DNA of 64,000 nt from Prosopocoilus inquinatus (lineage: Eukaryota > Arthropoda > Insecta > Coleoptera > Lucanidae). The stretch is taken from positions 52,004,101-52,068,100 of the forward strand of contig CM069872.1 of NCBI GenBank assembly GCA_036172665.1. Direction: 5' to 3'. Of the stretch, positions 10,791-22,915 are shown one piece after another (position 1 is the stretch's first letter; every line of letters begins with the position of its first letter). Under the pieces are notes generated by a model. It ran no database searches. It saw only the letters and a program-made list of their open reading frames with translations, and was not told the origin of the DNA. The translations under genes and the position numbers were made by a program.

Positions 10791-13442
10791 ATGTCAACGG
10801 ATAGCGAGGACATGGACATTCAACAGGAACTCAAAAACATAGAAAATGTAATTATACTGACTCGCGTGAACATCGACGCGCTGAATGCCAAGTTCGCGGA
10901 CTTCCAACATCCACCGGCGATGTACCTGAAGGAGTACGACGACCTGACGTCCAAGCTGCACGAGCTGGAAGCCGCGGAGAGGAGGCTGCTGGAGCAGTTG
11001 AGCAACGGCAAGGAGAGTCCCGAGCTGAGCGACTCTAGATACGACTGTAGCAAGCCGCAGCAGTATGACACGTTGACCAGGCCTAAATTCCTTCGAGCCC
11101 ACCTACCCAACCAGCAACGGACTAGCGTGCAAGTGCGCGAAGGTCAAACGTTGCGGGAAGCCTTAGCGAAAGCAATGAAACTCCGGAACCTTATATGTGA
11201 AGTGTGCTGTGTTTACCTCGGTGATTCTGACATTCCCGTCAATTGGGACATCGACATCTCTAGTTTAGACTGTGAAGAAATCACCGTGAAAATCATTGAC
11301 AAGTTCCCCATTCCCACGAGTATCTCGCACAATTTCGTTCGCAAAACTTTTTTCTCTTTAGTGTTCTGTGAGTACTGTCGGAGACTTTTATTTCAAGGAT
11401 TTTACTGTCGGACTTGCGGATACAAATTTCATCAGCGCTGTGCTAGCGGAGTTCCTTCGCTCTGTCACCAAGTACTGTATTATTTTTATTTTACTTTACC
11501 GTCGGGGCAATTTAATCCCTAATTTCCGTTTTACATCGCCTACACCTTTCACAGTGCAACCCTTTTTGTACTTCAGATGAAATGATTTTTAAGTTGCAGA
11601 AATTCTGAACTTGCAATCGCTGAGAAAACAAGTTAAATCAAACATATCTTTGATTGGATAAAGTTATTATGCGATAAGTAAACAGAGTTATGTGATAGAG
11701 CAGTTTGACACTGAGCTAAACCAAAAGGCAATCCATTTACAGATTTTTAAAATTAGAACGCCATGTTAATCTTATCACAATCTTAATTTCTTTTTTGCTA
11801 AAAATGTAAGACATTCCTTTTGAATTTTGAATTGACTCTATTGCCGTCTTTGTCATCATACATTGTTTTCTTTTTTGTCTCACTCGTTATTACTGCTGTG
11901 TTACAAAAATTGGTTGACTCACTATATGTTAATTCAACTAAAAAAAAGTTGTACCAAAAAATTAATAAATATAATTCATTAGACAGTTTAGAAAATCAAT
12001 ATTAGTGAACGGTTACATATTTTTTGGTAAATTGATCATCAATGATGGTTGTGTTTTAATAATTATAAAGCTCTACCCTTTTCTAATTTTTTTTTTTTCA
12101 GAATCGTATGACAGATGCTTACTACCGGGCCTTGTTAGCTCGTCGTGACGACTCAAGCGCCGGCATACTCCACCCAGGACAAGCCGCTCTCGGTTTAAGC
12201 CACAGGCAGCAGCGACACCCGGGCACCCTCGGCCACCAGGATCGCTCCAGTTCAGCTCCCAACGTCTGCATCAACAGCGTGCGCAGTGGAAGTGACGAGT
12301 GTCCGAGATCCCTGTCTCTGAGCAGGGGGGGAACAGCCGACGGGGACTCTTCCCCCCAATCCAGGAGCACGCAAGCGTCTCCCACCAGTTCCCTAAAACC
12401 CGGGAGGCCCAGGGCAAAATCAGCGGACGAAAGCAAGCCCTTGCTCGCCCCGAGAGAAAGCATCGAGGACTGGGAGATTCCAGCCGAAGAGATACTCGTA
12501 GGCCCGAGGGTGGGCTCCGGTAGTTTTGGGACTGTTTACAAGGCCCATTGGCATGGACCGGTGGCTGTGAAGACTTTAAACGTGAAAATTCCGACGTCCG
12601 CCCAGTTGCAGGCGTTCAAAAACGAAGTTGCGGTGCTGCGCAAAACCAGACACGTCAACATCCTGTTGTTCATGGGGTGCGTCAGCAGGCCGCAGTTGGC
12701 GATCGTGACGCAGTGGTGTGAAGGTTCAAGTTTGTACAAACATTTGCACGTGTTCGAGAGCAAATTCGAGATGTTCACCCTCATCGAAATCGGGCGGCAG
12801 ACCGCCCAGGGCATGGATTATCTGCACGCCAAGAACATCATCCACCGTGACTTAAAATCCAACAATATTTTCTTACACGATGACTTAACAGTGAAAATAG
12901 GTGATTTCGGTTTGGCGACGGCGAAGACCCGCTGGTCCGGTTCGCAGCAATTCCATCAACCGACCGGGTCGATTCTGTGGATGGCCCCCGAGGTCATCAG
13001 AATGCAGGAGGATAATCCGTACAGTTTTCAATCGGATGTGTACGCGTTCGGGGTTGTCTTGTTCGAAATGCTCGCCTTACAGCTGCCCTACTCGCACATA
13101 AACAACAAAGATCAGATTCTCTTCATGGTGGGGAGGGGATTCTTGAAGCCGGATTTGAATAAGCTGAGGTCGGACACGCCGAAAGGCTTGAGGAGACTCA
13201 CGCTGGATTGCATCAAGTTCAAAAGAGAGGAGAGACCGCTGTTCAGGCAGATCCACACTCTGATGGAGGCGTTCTTGAGAAACCTGCCCAAGATACACAG
13301 GTCGGCCTCCGAACCGAACATGAACCGCACTCAATTACAATCGGACGATTTCATTTACGCTTGCGCAAGTCCCAAGACCCCCGTTAGTTTCGGACCCTCG
13401 GGCAACTTCCTGTTCTACTCGGCCGGCACGGGCAACATCTAA
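10791..13442 (+). CDS. Raf: Raf serine/threonine protein kinase (B-Raf type)
   Basis: MAP-kinase kinase kinase that binds Ras-GTP at the membrane and phosphorylates MEK. Two exons, 10791-11471 and 12102-13442 (673 aa), joined in phase 0. The ATG at 10791 is the first in frame after an upstream in-frame TAG. The N-terminus (about residues 10-75) matches the B-Raf-specific BRS region. The Ras-binding domain is about 94-175, with the key arginine in AMKLRNL. The C1 zinc finger (about 180-227) has HNFVRKTFF and CEYCRR...[13 protein letters not shown] first 14-3-3 site RSSSAPN is near residue 275. The kinase domain has GSGSFG (about 366), the lysine of VAVKTL (about 383), HRDLKSNN (about 475) and DFGLA (about 495). 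The C-terminal 14-3-3 site is RSASEPN (about 627). All catalytic residues are present, so it should be active. Drosophila calls this gene pole hole (phl/Raf). Confidence 0.97.
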
Positions 13443-14488
13443 GCGCGCTCAAGTTTCGTTTGTTTCGTTGTTGTGCGAGGGGGAGCAATCCTAGAGGAGA
13501 TCTCATACGTCAATATTACTTACGGCATCAAAAGTGTATTGGAACCTTCTATACAAACAAGCATTTACATTTTGTCATATCCGATCAACTCTCTCAGTTG
13601 GAAGTTCAGTTTTTACATTTCACCGATTCGTGATGATGGTTGTGATTGCGTGTGCGTGTACATTATTACTACGTAGGGATGACAAGTAGATGAATACGTT
13701 TTAAATTATTATCAGATGTATATTTAAATTATGCAAGAGATTGTTTTGTTTTCATAACAAATAAATTCTTTAAAAAAAAAAAAAATGAAAAGGGAACGTT
13801 TTCCTATATGCAAACTCTTACGAAGAGGAAGAAGAAAAACAGTGGAACGCAATAGTAAATAACAATCGATAATCGATTTATTGTTGTGCTGTTTGCATCG
13901 AAAGGAAACGGAAATCAATTGAATAAAGTGCATTAAGTAATTCCCGGAATGTTTTTAAAAGTTTAATAATTACAAATTGGCTATTCGGAAAGAATCAATA
14001 AATTATTACAGACGCTAAAGTTTGACTGAGGCGTGTTTACATGATTCTAAGGCATTTCTGTGGTGGTGGCATATTTTTTATTTAAGTAAAAATAAAGTAC
14101 CAGGTTCTTGTAATAACGATTTTAAAAAATCTTAGTCCCGAGACGTTGCAAATTTAAAATAAAGATTTCTAGAAGCAGAGTCATCTATTAGCCATAAGCA
14201 CAATTAAAATTAGAAAGACGATTCGTCGCCGGAAGATGCCGCCACTTCCGCCTGCCCCCCCCCCCCTCTGCACCCGGCAGTGGCTTAAAATTAAATTTTC
14301 TGCACAAATAATTTAATTTTAGGAAAGGAGACGACAACTGTTTAAACGTCCCGTTTCTTTTCTTTCGTTTAACTTTTTTAATGTGGTCGCAACTTTCAAT
14401 ATAAACATAAATCACAGAAAAAAAAAAGTATGCGGCGAGAAGTTGGTTCAGATGAAAGTGTCGCCAACATTCTTGCGTGGCGGTAAAT
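13443..14488. other. Intergenic region between convergent Raf and gustatory receptor
   Basis: It contains Raf 3' UTR sequence with possible poly(A) signals AATAAA at 13760 and 13922. No further coding region was recognised; the open frames here lack splice or family support. Confidence 0.5.
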
Positions 14489-17400
14489 TCAAGACGTCCA
14501 ACAGCCGTTTCCGGTTCCATTCAACGCGCTTTCCTTCAGCAAATTTTCATTGAACTGAATCAGAACCAGCTCGTACGTGACAATCGCGCCGGCGATCTAA
14601 AAAACGAAGGCGTTAGGTGGCTTATTTCGGTCGAGAACGTCGTTTTTTATACGCTCAGGATGAGTCGCCTGGTGACGTGGAAGAAATGTCTCCCCGTTAG
14701 GGCGACCGTGTCGAAACTGATCTGCTGAATGAATCGGCGAATCTGAAATACGACTTTTCTGTTTAGCCAATCGCAGACATGCCATGTCGGTTCTGGCTCA
14801 ATCGGTTTTTTTTTTTATGAACGTACTTACGTACAGTCGCGAACAAATGAATCAAGACTAATTGACAATAGGGTACATGAACATTTTTTTTTTTAAGATT
14901 TTATTTGAAAGTAGGTAAAAATACGATAATTTAGATATATTTGTTTTTTTTTTTTATAAATGAATATTAAAGCCGTAAAAAATTAAAGAAATTTGAATTG
15001 ATTAAATTCCTGCCAAAACGCACATTCTGACCGTGTGACGTCAATGTTCATATGTTGTCAAATCGTAATAAGTGAATATCAATACGAACACTTAAAACTT
15101 ATTACAATAAATAGTAAAACATATTATCAGTATTGTGCTGTGCTATAATGTAAAAATACTTGCGCAATAACTCCGAATAAATTATTTATAAGCGTTTCAC
15201 AAAATTTAGTGTCACCAACCTTACTTCTCAATGGCGAAAAGTTCCCGTTTCCATCACAAATTTATCACCAACGTAGTTAAAAAAATATAATAATTTCTTT
15301 AAGATATTCACTTCGTAATTGTTGCTTAAATTAAAACTATATTTTCCAGCACATATTAAGAGCAAACATTCAAACTATTTGACAAGGGTCTGCATACAAC
15401 ATAAACGTCAAGGACAATGTATGAACACTGACGTCACAACGAATGGGAAGCCTTTCGAAACCACGTGACTTATATTTGAATATTTTCGATTTTATTTATT
15501 AATTTAAGAGAATAATAAATAGAAACACCGTACAAATTTGGTGTTTTCGCGTGTGTTATTGACTATAGTCTCGATTAGAGATCTTTAATTAATATTTTAC
15601 TGACTGACTGTACCAAATTCACAGTGTCAAGATAGGCAACCACACCTACACCGGTGATACACGGTCCATGCAAGAGAAAGTGAGCCTGAACCAACATAAT
15701 AGCAAATCTAACACGTTGGAATTGTACTAAATTACTTCCAGATTGTAAATCGAAGACGAGACCGAATTCAGGATCACCACGGGCTTTTTGCTTTCGTCGT
15801 TTATCCACGCGCCGTACAGAGAGACGAACACCGTGCGCAGAATTAAATAGCCGAAGGAGTAGAAGAAGTAGAAACGCTCTACGCTGTTCTTCATGATCCT
15901 ACGAAATTGCTACCTCATTAAAGAAAAACTAATTTTTAATTCGACGTAAAAAGGTAAAAAAGCCCGACTTGATTTAAGTCGAACGGTACAGTCGAAAGCA
16001 AAAAATAGTAGAAAAAAACAGTTTCCTGTAATTGAAAAGCGATTCACAGATGACGTTTACAAATTTCGAAGGCTTTCGAATTTGACAGGCGTTTTTTTGA
16101 GAAAGAACAGTTACAGGAAACTGTATTTGCTCGTTTATTATTTCTTGTTTTCGAATTGTACTTCACCTCAAGCTGTTGAAGAGCTGGATGAGGATGAAGA
16201 ACAGATTGCTGGCGAACGACATGAGAACCACGTAAGAAATGACGTCGTCCAGAGTTTTGCAAAGCTTGCACAATTTGTTGTAGTCTTCGCGTAAGCTTCT
16301 CCAAGTTAACTCGTGCACGCTCTAGAAATTCAGAATCTTTGTTTGATTGATTTATTTATTTTTTTTAATAACAATAACACGTTTAAATTCAATTCGAAAA
16401 TATCCGGGAGACACGATTCAGTTTAAAGAAAAAAAAACATTGCATTTGAAACGCGCGACAGGTTCTTATGACGTCATAACATCCGCTTAGCATTGGCAAG
16501 AGTGCGTTCATAAATGACCTCGAGCGACGCTCTGAGCGAACATTCACACAAAATTCGTTCGTAAATGCACACTTTGGCCAAGGAGTTACTTGATCTAGCG
16601 TTCATAAATTACGCTCTTGAAACATTCCGAGTGCAACAAAATCGACGGTCTCACAAGCCCTGCGATAAAACACTCGGCATGCGTGCCCATTAGTAATCAG
16701 AACGAAAATAAGTGGTTATGCGTGTGGTTATGTCGGTTACTTTGTTAGTTATGTCATGTAAGTATGTTCGATGCGTTCATTTCAAAGTCAATACTACCGA
16801 AAACTGTGAAGATTAATAAATATTTTTATGAATGACAAAATGAAAGAAAATCTTGTTAGTAATTTCATGGTAGTGCAAATCAATGAAAGAGTGTTACAAA
16901 CTGAAGAATGAATTCGTTTACAAAGCAAAAAAGGTAGTAGTTGGATAACACTCGCAATATTATGACGTCAAACACTCCAACACAATCGCCAATTTATGAA
17001 CGCACTCCAGCATGACTCATAATCATAATACACGCTTAGTTTACTATTGCATTTATTATTTAACTGTTATACTAACTATTACATCGTCGTAATTCGACGT
17101 AGTTTATCGTTAAGTACACAACGTCCTCCTTAAGAGGAGATTATGTGAAAAGTAACCTTTCGCAAGCTGACATTTGAAATTGGCAATGGATTATTTTTTA
17201 ATAAATTCAAATTACGATGATGTTAGTGGAGTGTTAAGCTGCAAAGATATGCATAAATAAATATCTCATTCAGTTTGTGTTTTCTTTTAAAGATGAATAT
17301 TTAAATAAGAAAATGGCCGTCGACTTGGCTCAAGGGTACGTTCAGCTATTCGAATAACAACATTTATTTTGTGCTACTTGAAAGCTAAAATTACACCAGA

Positions 17401-20400
17401 ACATAAAATAAAATCAAAAAACCGTAATTAAACTGTAATGTAATAGTAAGTTGAAAATTGTGAATAAGAAGATGCGATCATATACACATCAAAAGACGCA
17501 CGCTTAGCTAGTTTTTGAACGTACCCCTCCTATGACGTCACAACATGATCGGCTAGCACTAACCGGTGGGTATTTTTAAATTAATTTCTGATGGTTTCAA
17601 ATGCAAAACAAAAATACAAATGAGACCGTTACGCTGTCAGTAATCAGAATTGAGGCGGAACAGGAGTTAAATAAATTTAAATAAATTAGAGCGTTACCTT
17701 TTTGTTTGCGATCAAGCGCAATCTCGCAGTAATCTGTTTGAATCTCACTGCAAGACCCGAACTCATTACCATAATGAACAAATCCACGAAGGACCATGTG
17801 AACGACGCCAGCAAATCTACAATCTTTAATAAACATTAAAAAAAAAAGCGCGCGCACCTTAATTTTTCATTTAAACTACAATAAGAAGGCAAAAAATGGC
17901 AGACAAATATTTACAGTTTCCTGTAATTAAATTAAATAAAACAAGAAAAATAATGGGAGCTCAATCCCTCCCCCCCCTCGATCCCTCCCTCTCTACCGCC
18001 TCTTTTGCTGCCAGGTCCACCGCAATTAATTACGTTAGATCCACCGCTTTTTGATTTTGAGTCTAGCTATAATATTGTCCTTTTGATTGCGTCTAGCTCT
18101 AATAACGTCCTTAGATGCATTTAACATTTAAGGTGCTTTCTTTCGGTTAAAAGTTTGAATCGTGTTTCGAATAGTTTGGACCCGAATTTTCTAGTTGTTG
18201 CAATAAAACACCTGACTTGAATTTTTGATTGACAGTTCATTTGTAAAGCCAACCATAATTCATTCAATCTAAACAAGTTTTAAAAATAGAGATTCAAAGA
18301 AAATAATGACTGTGTCTTGAATCAAAACACGTTTGGTTCACGATTTTGTGAGCGAAAGAAAACACCTAAATTGTTAAATTTGAAGCACGCTTGAAGTCTT
18401 AATTAAACTATACCATTTTGACATACACAGTAGTACCGTTTAAATGCGAATTCCTAAAAGATTTTACAAAAGTTTTTGAGCTTGTCAATCCAAAAGCTAT
18501 CGAAATCTTTAAGGCGCTCACCTGAGAAGTCGTATTTACACAGTACCGTCTCGAAGACGTATAAATTACAGGAAACTGTAATTGTCGACCATTTTTGCCA
18601 GGTCTACCGCAATTAATTATGTTAGATCCACCGCTTTTTGATTTTGCGTCTAACTCTAATAACGTCCTTAGATGTATTTGACATTTAAGGTACTTTATTT
18701 CGCTTGAAAGTTTGAATCGTATCTCGAATAGTTTGGGCCTGAATTTTCTACTTGTTGCAAAAAAAACACCCGATTTGAATTTTTGATTGACAGTTCATTT
18801 GTAAAGCCAACCATAATTCATTCAATCCAAACAAGTTTTAAACATAGAGAGATTCAAAGAAAAGAATGGGCGCGTTCAGCGGCTGAATTGCTTACTCAGC
18901 AATCGATTGTGATTGGCTCACATGAAGGTAATAGCCAATCACAAACGAGTGCTGAGTAAGCAACGCATCCGCTGAACGGGCCCAATGTCTGTTTTTGAAT
19001 CAAAAAACGTTTGGATCACGGTTTTGTGAGCAAAAGAAATCGCATATAATTATCGCACGGTGGTTGAAGAGCAATGGTTGATGACTTCATCGATGTGTGC
19101 GTCGTAGACAATTACAGTTTCCTGTAATTTTTCTTTCTCAAGAATAGTGCCGTTTAAATGCGAATTCTTAAAAGATTTCACAAAGTTTTGAGCTTGTCAA
19201 TCGAAAAGCTTTCGAAATCTTTAAGACGTCACCTCAAAAGACGTATTTATTACAGGAAACTGTAATTGTCAACTATTTTTTGCTTTCGCCTGTATCTACT
19301 TTAAAAAAGAAGAAGCTCGTAAAGATCTGTGTTTTCATCAAAATGAAATTAATTTTTGAATTGCGTCTGCTTATCGCTAATGATTTTTTTTTTGCTGACG
19401 TGAACGTGTGCTTAATAACTTCGAGAATTTTTCCGTTTGGAGCGCAATCGATATTAATAAATCAGTTGGTGGATGAGTTGCTCACTCAGCAATTGATTGT
19501 GATTGGCTCACATGAAGGTAATAGCCAATCACAAACCACTGCTGAGTAAGCAACGCATCCGCTGAACGCGCCCGTTGCCTGTTTTTGAATCAAAACACGT
19601 TTGGATCACGATTTTGTTTTGAGCGAAAGAAAGCACCTTTTGTGTTTAATCTGTGAAGTCGTAGTTAAACGATATCTACTGTTTTGAAGATAGAAAAATT
19701 ACAGGAAACTGTAAATGCCTATTTTTTGGCTTCTGGCCGTACTAGTTCTTGCAAAATTTCTTCAGAGAAGCGGTTTTACCTGCAGCATTACCCCAATCCA
19801 CAGTTCATAAGGCAGAACGGAAAAGACGTGCGGAAAACTGATGACCGCGTAAAAATATTCCGAAAGTCCTCGTCCGTCTCCTCTGCACGTGGAGGCCCAC
19901 GTCAATTGACTGGCGAGATTAGTCGCGTATTGCACTGAAAACAGCGGGACTTCAGAAAGTAACGTCCACCACTCCTAGTTTGCACCGCTTTCACTTAAAA
20001 CTTTAAGTCCCACTTAAGTGGTTAATGGCCAGTTGCACCAAACACTTAAGGTCAGCTTAACTTTAAGCACCGCTTAGAATGTGATTTATTGACTGTTTTG
20101 TAACCTCAAATGTCACATTATAAGCAGTACTTAAATTTAAGCTCCACTTAAGTGTTTGGTGCAACCGGCCATTAGTGACACTTTTTCGATACCGGAGAGT
20201 ATCACTTAACCACTTAAGTCGGACTTAAAATTTTAAGTGAAAGTGGTGCAAACGGGCATTACAATCGAAAGTGAAAAACAGCAGATAATTGCAGTTTCCT
20301 GTAATTTTTCTTTCTCCAAAATGATTTCACATCTGGCACTTAAAAATTCTGAAAGCTGTCAGATCATGGCAAGCTCGCAACTTTTGCTGTAAAATCTGCG

Positions 20401-21008
20401 AAGTCGTATTTAAACAGCACGATTTCGAAGAAAGAAAAATTACAGGAAACTGTAATTACATACTGTATTTTGGAGGACGGCGAATACCTGCAGCAGTCGT
20501 CATGACTATACTCGTGATAACATTAATTCGAAGGGCCAGTTTTTTGGGACTGCCGTAACCGCGCATGGACACCTCCACCGAGTGCCATTCCTTCATTAAC
20601 CTTGGCCAGTTCATCGCCAATTGAAGGAAAAACAGTCGACTCACTAACATGTTCACGTAGAAGACGAAGTTACCTGAAACGCCTTCATCAAAACCAGAAA
20701 TCACACTTGAGGAGGTGTATACTTATGATGAGGAGGTTGGCCCCGCTCGTCAACATTTTATACAGAATAACCAGGGCTATAAAAGCCAGCCCCAGGCAAG
20801 AGCAAGAGCTGTAGAAGAACCTCCATGATTTCCAAGTGCACTTAAGAAAGCGAACGTCCGGGTTGGAGATTCCCCTAACGGGCATCTGTCCGAAGAACTG
20901 CGCCAACATCAGGACACCCTTGAGATTCTCATGAAAATGATTATTTTTTTGTTCGGGGTGGTCTTGCGGACGCACCTGGCTTTCCCTCAAGAACCGCAGC
21001 GTTCTCAT
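14489..21008 (-). CDS. Gustatory receptor, sugar-receptor clade (Gr5a/Gr64-like)
   Basis: Seven-transmembrane insect chemoreceptor that probably forms a ligand-gated cation channel in taste neurons. Eight exons on the minus strand: 21008-20723, 20673-20488, 19934-19780, 17823-17698, 16321-16167, 15898-15736, 14742-14653 and 14596-14489. They total 1269 nt (422 aa, the usual Gr length), with all phases consistent. Sugar-clade features are ENLKGVLMLAQFFGQMPVRG followed by WKSWRFFYS at the N-terminus, WPRLMKEWHSVEVSMRGYG in exon 2, FTWSFVDLFIM in exon 4, DYNKLCKLCKTLDD in exon 5 and the family signature TYELVLIQF near the C-terminus. The exon 4 acceptor (after TTTATTAAAG) and exon 7 donor (GTATAA) are weak but needed for phase. 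Introns 2, 3 and 5 are filled with MITEs. The ligand cannot be inferred. Confidence 0.88.
15987..16160. mobile_element. TA-flanked MITE inside gustatory receptor intron 5
   Basis: It starts TA-CAGTCGAAAGCAAAAAAT and ends TTCTTGTTTTCGAATTG-TA, with inner CAGTTTCCTGTAATT and TTACAGGAAACTG boxes. It makes up about two thirds of the 268-bp intron, and its end is 6 bp from the exon 5 donor splice site (16166). Confidence 0.85.
16499..17012. mobile_element. Candidate TIR element (GTGCGTTCATAAAT) in Gr intron 4
   Basis: Left AGTGCGTTCATAAATGA pairs with right ATTTATGAACGCACTCC. The interior is non-coding. The ends resemble those of the elements at 8633-9717 and 17329-17527 (GGGTACGTTCA / TTGAACGTACCC), so a shared family is likely. 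All lie in the large intron between exons 4 and 5. Confidence 0.5.
17329..17527. mobile_element. Short TIR element (GGGTACGTTCA) in Gr intron 4
   Basis: The left end AAGGGTACGTTCAGCTA pairs approximately with the right end TAGTTTTTGAACGTACCC. It is about 200 bp and non-coding, 170 bp downstream (gene direction) of exon 4. Confidence 0.45.
17808..19294. repeat. Long inverted repeat, left arm (includes start of Gr exon 4)
   Basis: This 1.49-kb arm matches the reverse complement of 21566-22860. Matched landmarks are the 5' end of exon 4 and its acceptor (17808-17850 with 22820-22860), a polypyrimidine run with GGGAGCTCAATCCC (about 17955 with 22700), the dispersed repeat with TTTTTGATTGACAG, a GCGTTCAGCGG MITE (18868-18985 with 21875-21995) and the TA MITE end at 19294 with that at 21566. 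It lies in intron 3 and reaches into exon 4. Confidence 0.85.
19979..20252. mobile_element. Nested MITEs in gustatory receptor intron 2
   Basis: The outer palindrome has left end TTTGCACCGCTTTCACTTAA and right end TTAAGTGAAAGTGGTGCAAA. Inside it, a second palindrome (20025-20172) with ends ATGGCCAGTTGCACCAAAC and GTTTGGTGCAACCGGCCAT interrupts the left arm. TTA/TA flanks suggest a 2-3 bp target duplication. The outer family recurs in Vps13 intron 30 (40363-40491). Confidence 0.8.
20260..20467. mobile_element. TA-flanked MITE in gustatory receptor intron 2
   Basis: It begins TA-CAATCGAAAGTGAAAAAC and ends with a worn right terminus before TA at 20466, with inner CAGTTTCCTGTAATT and AATTACAGGAAACTG. 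It abuts the nested elements at 19979-20252, so almost all of the 553-bp intron is mobile DNA. Its right end is about 20 bp from the exon 2 donor (20487). Confidence 0.75.
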
Positions 21009-21565
21009 ACTATTTAACTAATTGCAAGCTGAAACCAATTCAAATTACTGATTGTGAGTCGTTGGTTGGTTGAATGTAAACTGAATGTGGTAGCAGCAAC
21101 TTCTTACCTCTCCTGCATTTCGGTCACGCTCCTTAACGAGCAAAAAAACATCGTTTAAAAACCACTCGCCGCTTGTCATACACGCGCCGAAATTAACGTC
21201 GTGTGCATAACACGTTGATCTAATCGGATCAATTACCCCCCGTTCGGGGGGGAGCAGAAAACGGTGAATAATGAATGCTCCTTGAACGCGACTGAATCGC
21301 AACGTTTCGAACTTCGTTGAATATTTTATGTGTTTGCACGGGCGTGTATTAAACAACGCCGGCGATGTAATAAATCATTTCGGTTATCCACCAACTGATT
21401 TATTAATATCGATTGAGCTCCAATCGGAAAAATTCTCGAAGTTATTAAGCACACGTTCACGTCAGCAAAAAGGAAAATCAATACCGATAAGCAGACGAAA
21501 TTCAAAAATGAATTTCATTTTGTTGAAAACACAGATCTTTACGAGCTTCTTCTTTTTAAAATAGG

Positions 21566-22860
21566 TACAGGCGAAAGCAAAAAATAGTCGACAATTACAG
21601 TTTCCTGTAATAAATACGTCTTTTGAGATGACGTCTTAAAGATTTCGAAAGCTTTTCGATTGACAAGCTCAAAATCTTTTGTAAAATCTTTTAGGAATTC
21701 AAACGGTACTATTCTGGAGAAAGAAAAATTGCAGGAAACTGTAATCGTCTGCGACGCACACATCGATGAAGTCATCGGCCGTTGCTCTTCAGTGGTTGAA
21801 GTGCGATAATTATAGGTGCTTTCTTTCGCTCACAAAATCGTGATCCAAACGTGTTTTGATTCAAAAACAGACATTGGGTGCGTTCAGCGGATGCGTTGCT
21901 TACTCAGCACTCGTTTGTGATTGGCTATTACCTTCATGTGAGCCAATCACAATCGATTGCTAAGTAAGTAACTCAGCCGCGCTGAACGCGCCCATTCTTT
22001 TCTATGAATTTCTTTATTTTTAAAACTTGTTTGCATTGAATGAATTATGGTTATTTACAAATGAATTGTCAATCAAAAATTCAAGTCAAGTGCTTTATTG
22101 CAACAACCAGAAAATTCAGGTCCAAACTATACAAAACACGATTCAAACTTTTAAACGAAAAAAGCACCTTAAATGCATCTAAGGACGTTATTAGAGCTAG
22201 ACGCAATCGAAAGGACAATATCATAGCTAGACGCAAAATCAAAAAGCGGTGGATCTAACGTAAATTAATTGCGGTGGATCTGGCAGCAAAGGAGGCGGTA
22301 GGGTTGGGAGGGAGGGAGGAGTCGAGGGGAACGCTGAACGCGCCCATTATTTTCTTTGAATCTCTCTATTTTTAAAACTTGTATAGATTTAATAAATTAT
22401 GGTTATTTATAAATGAAGTGTCAATCAAAAATTCAAGTCAGGTGTTTTATTGCAACAACTAGAAAATTCGGGTCCAAACTATTCGAAACACGATTCAAAC
22501 TTTTAAGCGAAAGAAAGCACCTTAAATGTCAAATACATCTAAAGACGTTATTAGAGCTAGACGCAATCGAAAGGACAATATCATAGCTAGACGCAAAATT
22601 AAAAAGCCGTGGATCTAACGCAATCAATTGCGGTAGATGTGGCAGCAAAGGGGCGGTATGGGCGGGAGGAAGGGAGGGGTCGAGGGGGGGGGGGGGGGAA
22701 GGGATTGAGCTCCCATTATTTTTCTTGTTTTATTTAATTTAATTACAGGAAACTGTAAATATTTGTCTGCCATTTTTTGCTTTATTATTCTAGCGTTAAT
22801 GAGAAATTAAGCTGCGCACGCTTTTTTTTTAATGTTTATTAAAGATTATAAATTTGCTGG
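21566..22860. repeat. Long inverted repeat, right arm, upstream of the Gr gene
   Basis: Reverse-complement partner of 17808-19294. It starts with a TA MITE (TA-CAGGCGAAAGC), continues through a GCGTTCAGCGG MITE (21875-21995) and two tandem copies of the dispersed repeat (about 22000-22310 and 22330-22740, separated by purine runs including a G tract near 22687), and ends with AATGTTTATTAAAG and a degraded copy of the first 16 bases of Gr exon 4. Gr exons 1-3 lie between the arms. Confidence 0.85.
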
Positions 22861-22915
22861 CAACAATTACGAAATTCAGGTTCGAACTTTTCGAAACACG
22901 ATTCAAACTTTTAAG

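Noticed and set aside
12122..12463. 113-codon minus-strand frame
   Set aside because: Shadow of Raf exon 2, which carries the conserved 14-3-3 site and linker.
14188..14520. 110-codon minus-strand frame at the Gr 3' end
   Set aside because: The Gr frame ends at 14489 with the TYELVLIQF signature exon; this frame is a different phase running into 3' UTR with a C homopolymer.
22675..22705. G-rich run as a possible quadruplex regulatory element
   Set aside because: It is mostly a single homopolymer G tract inside a duplicated repeat arm, easily explained by slippage.
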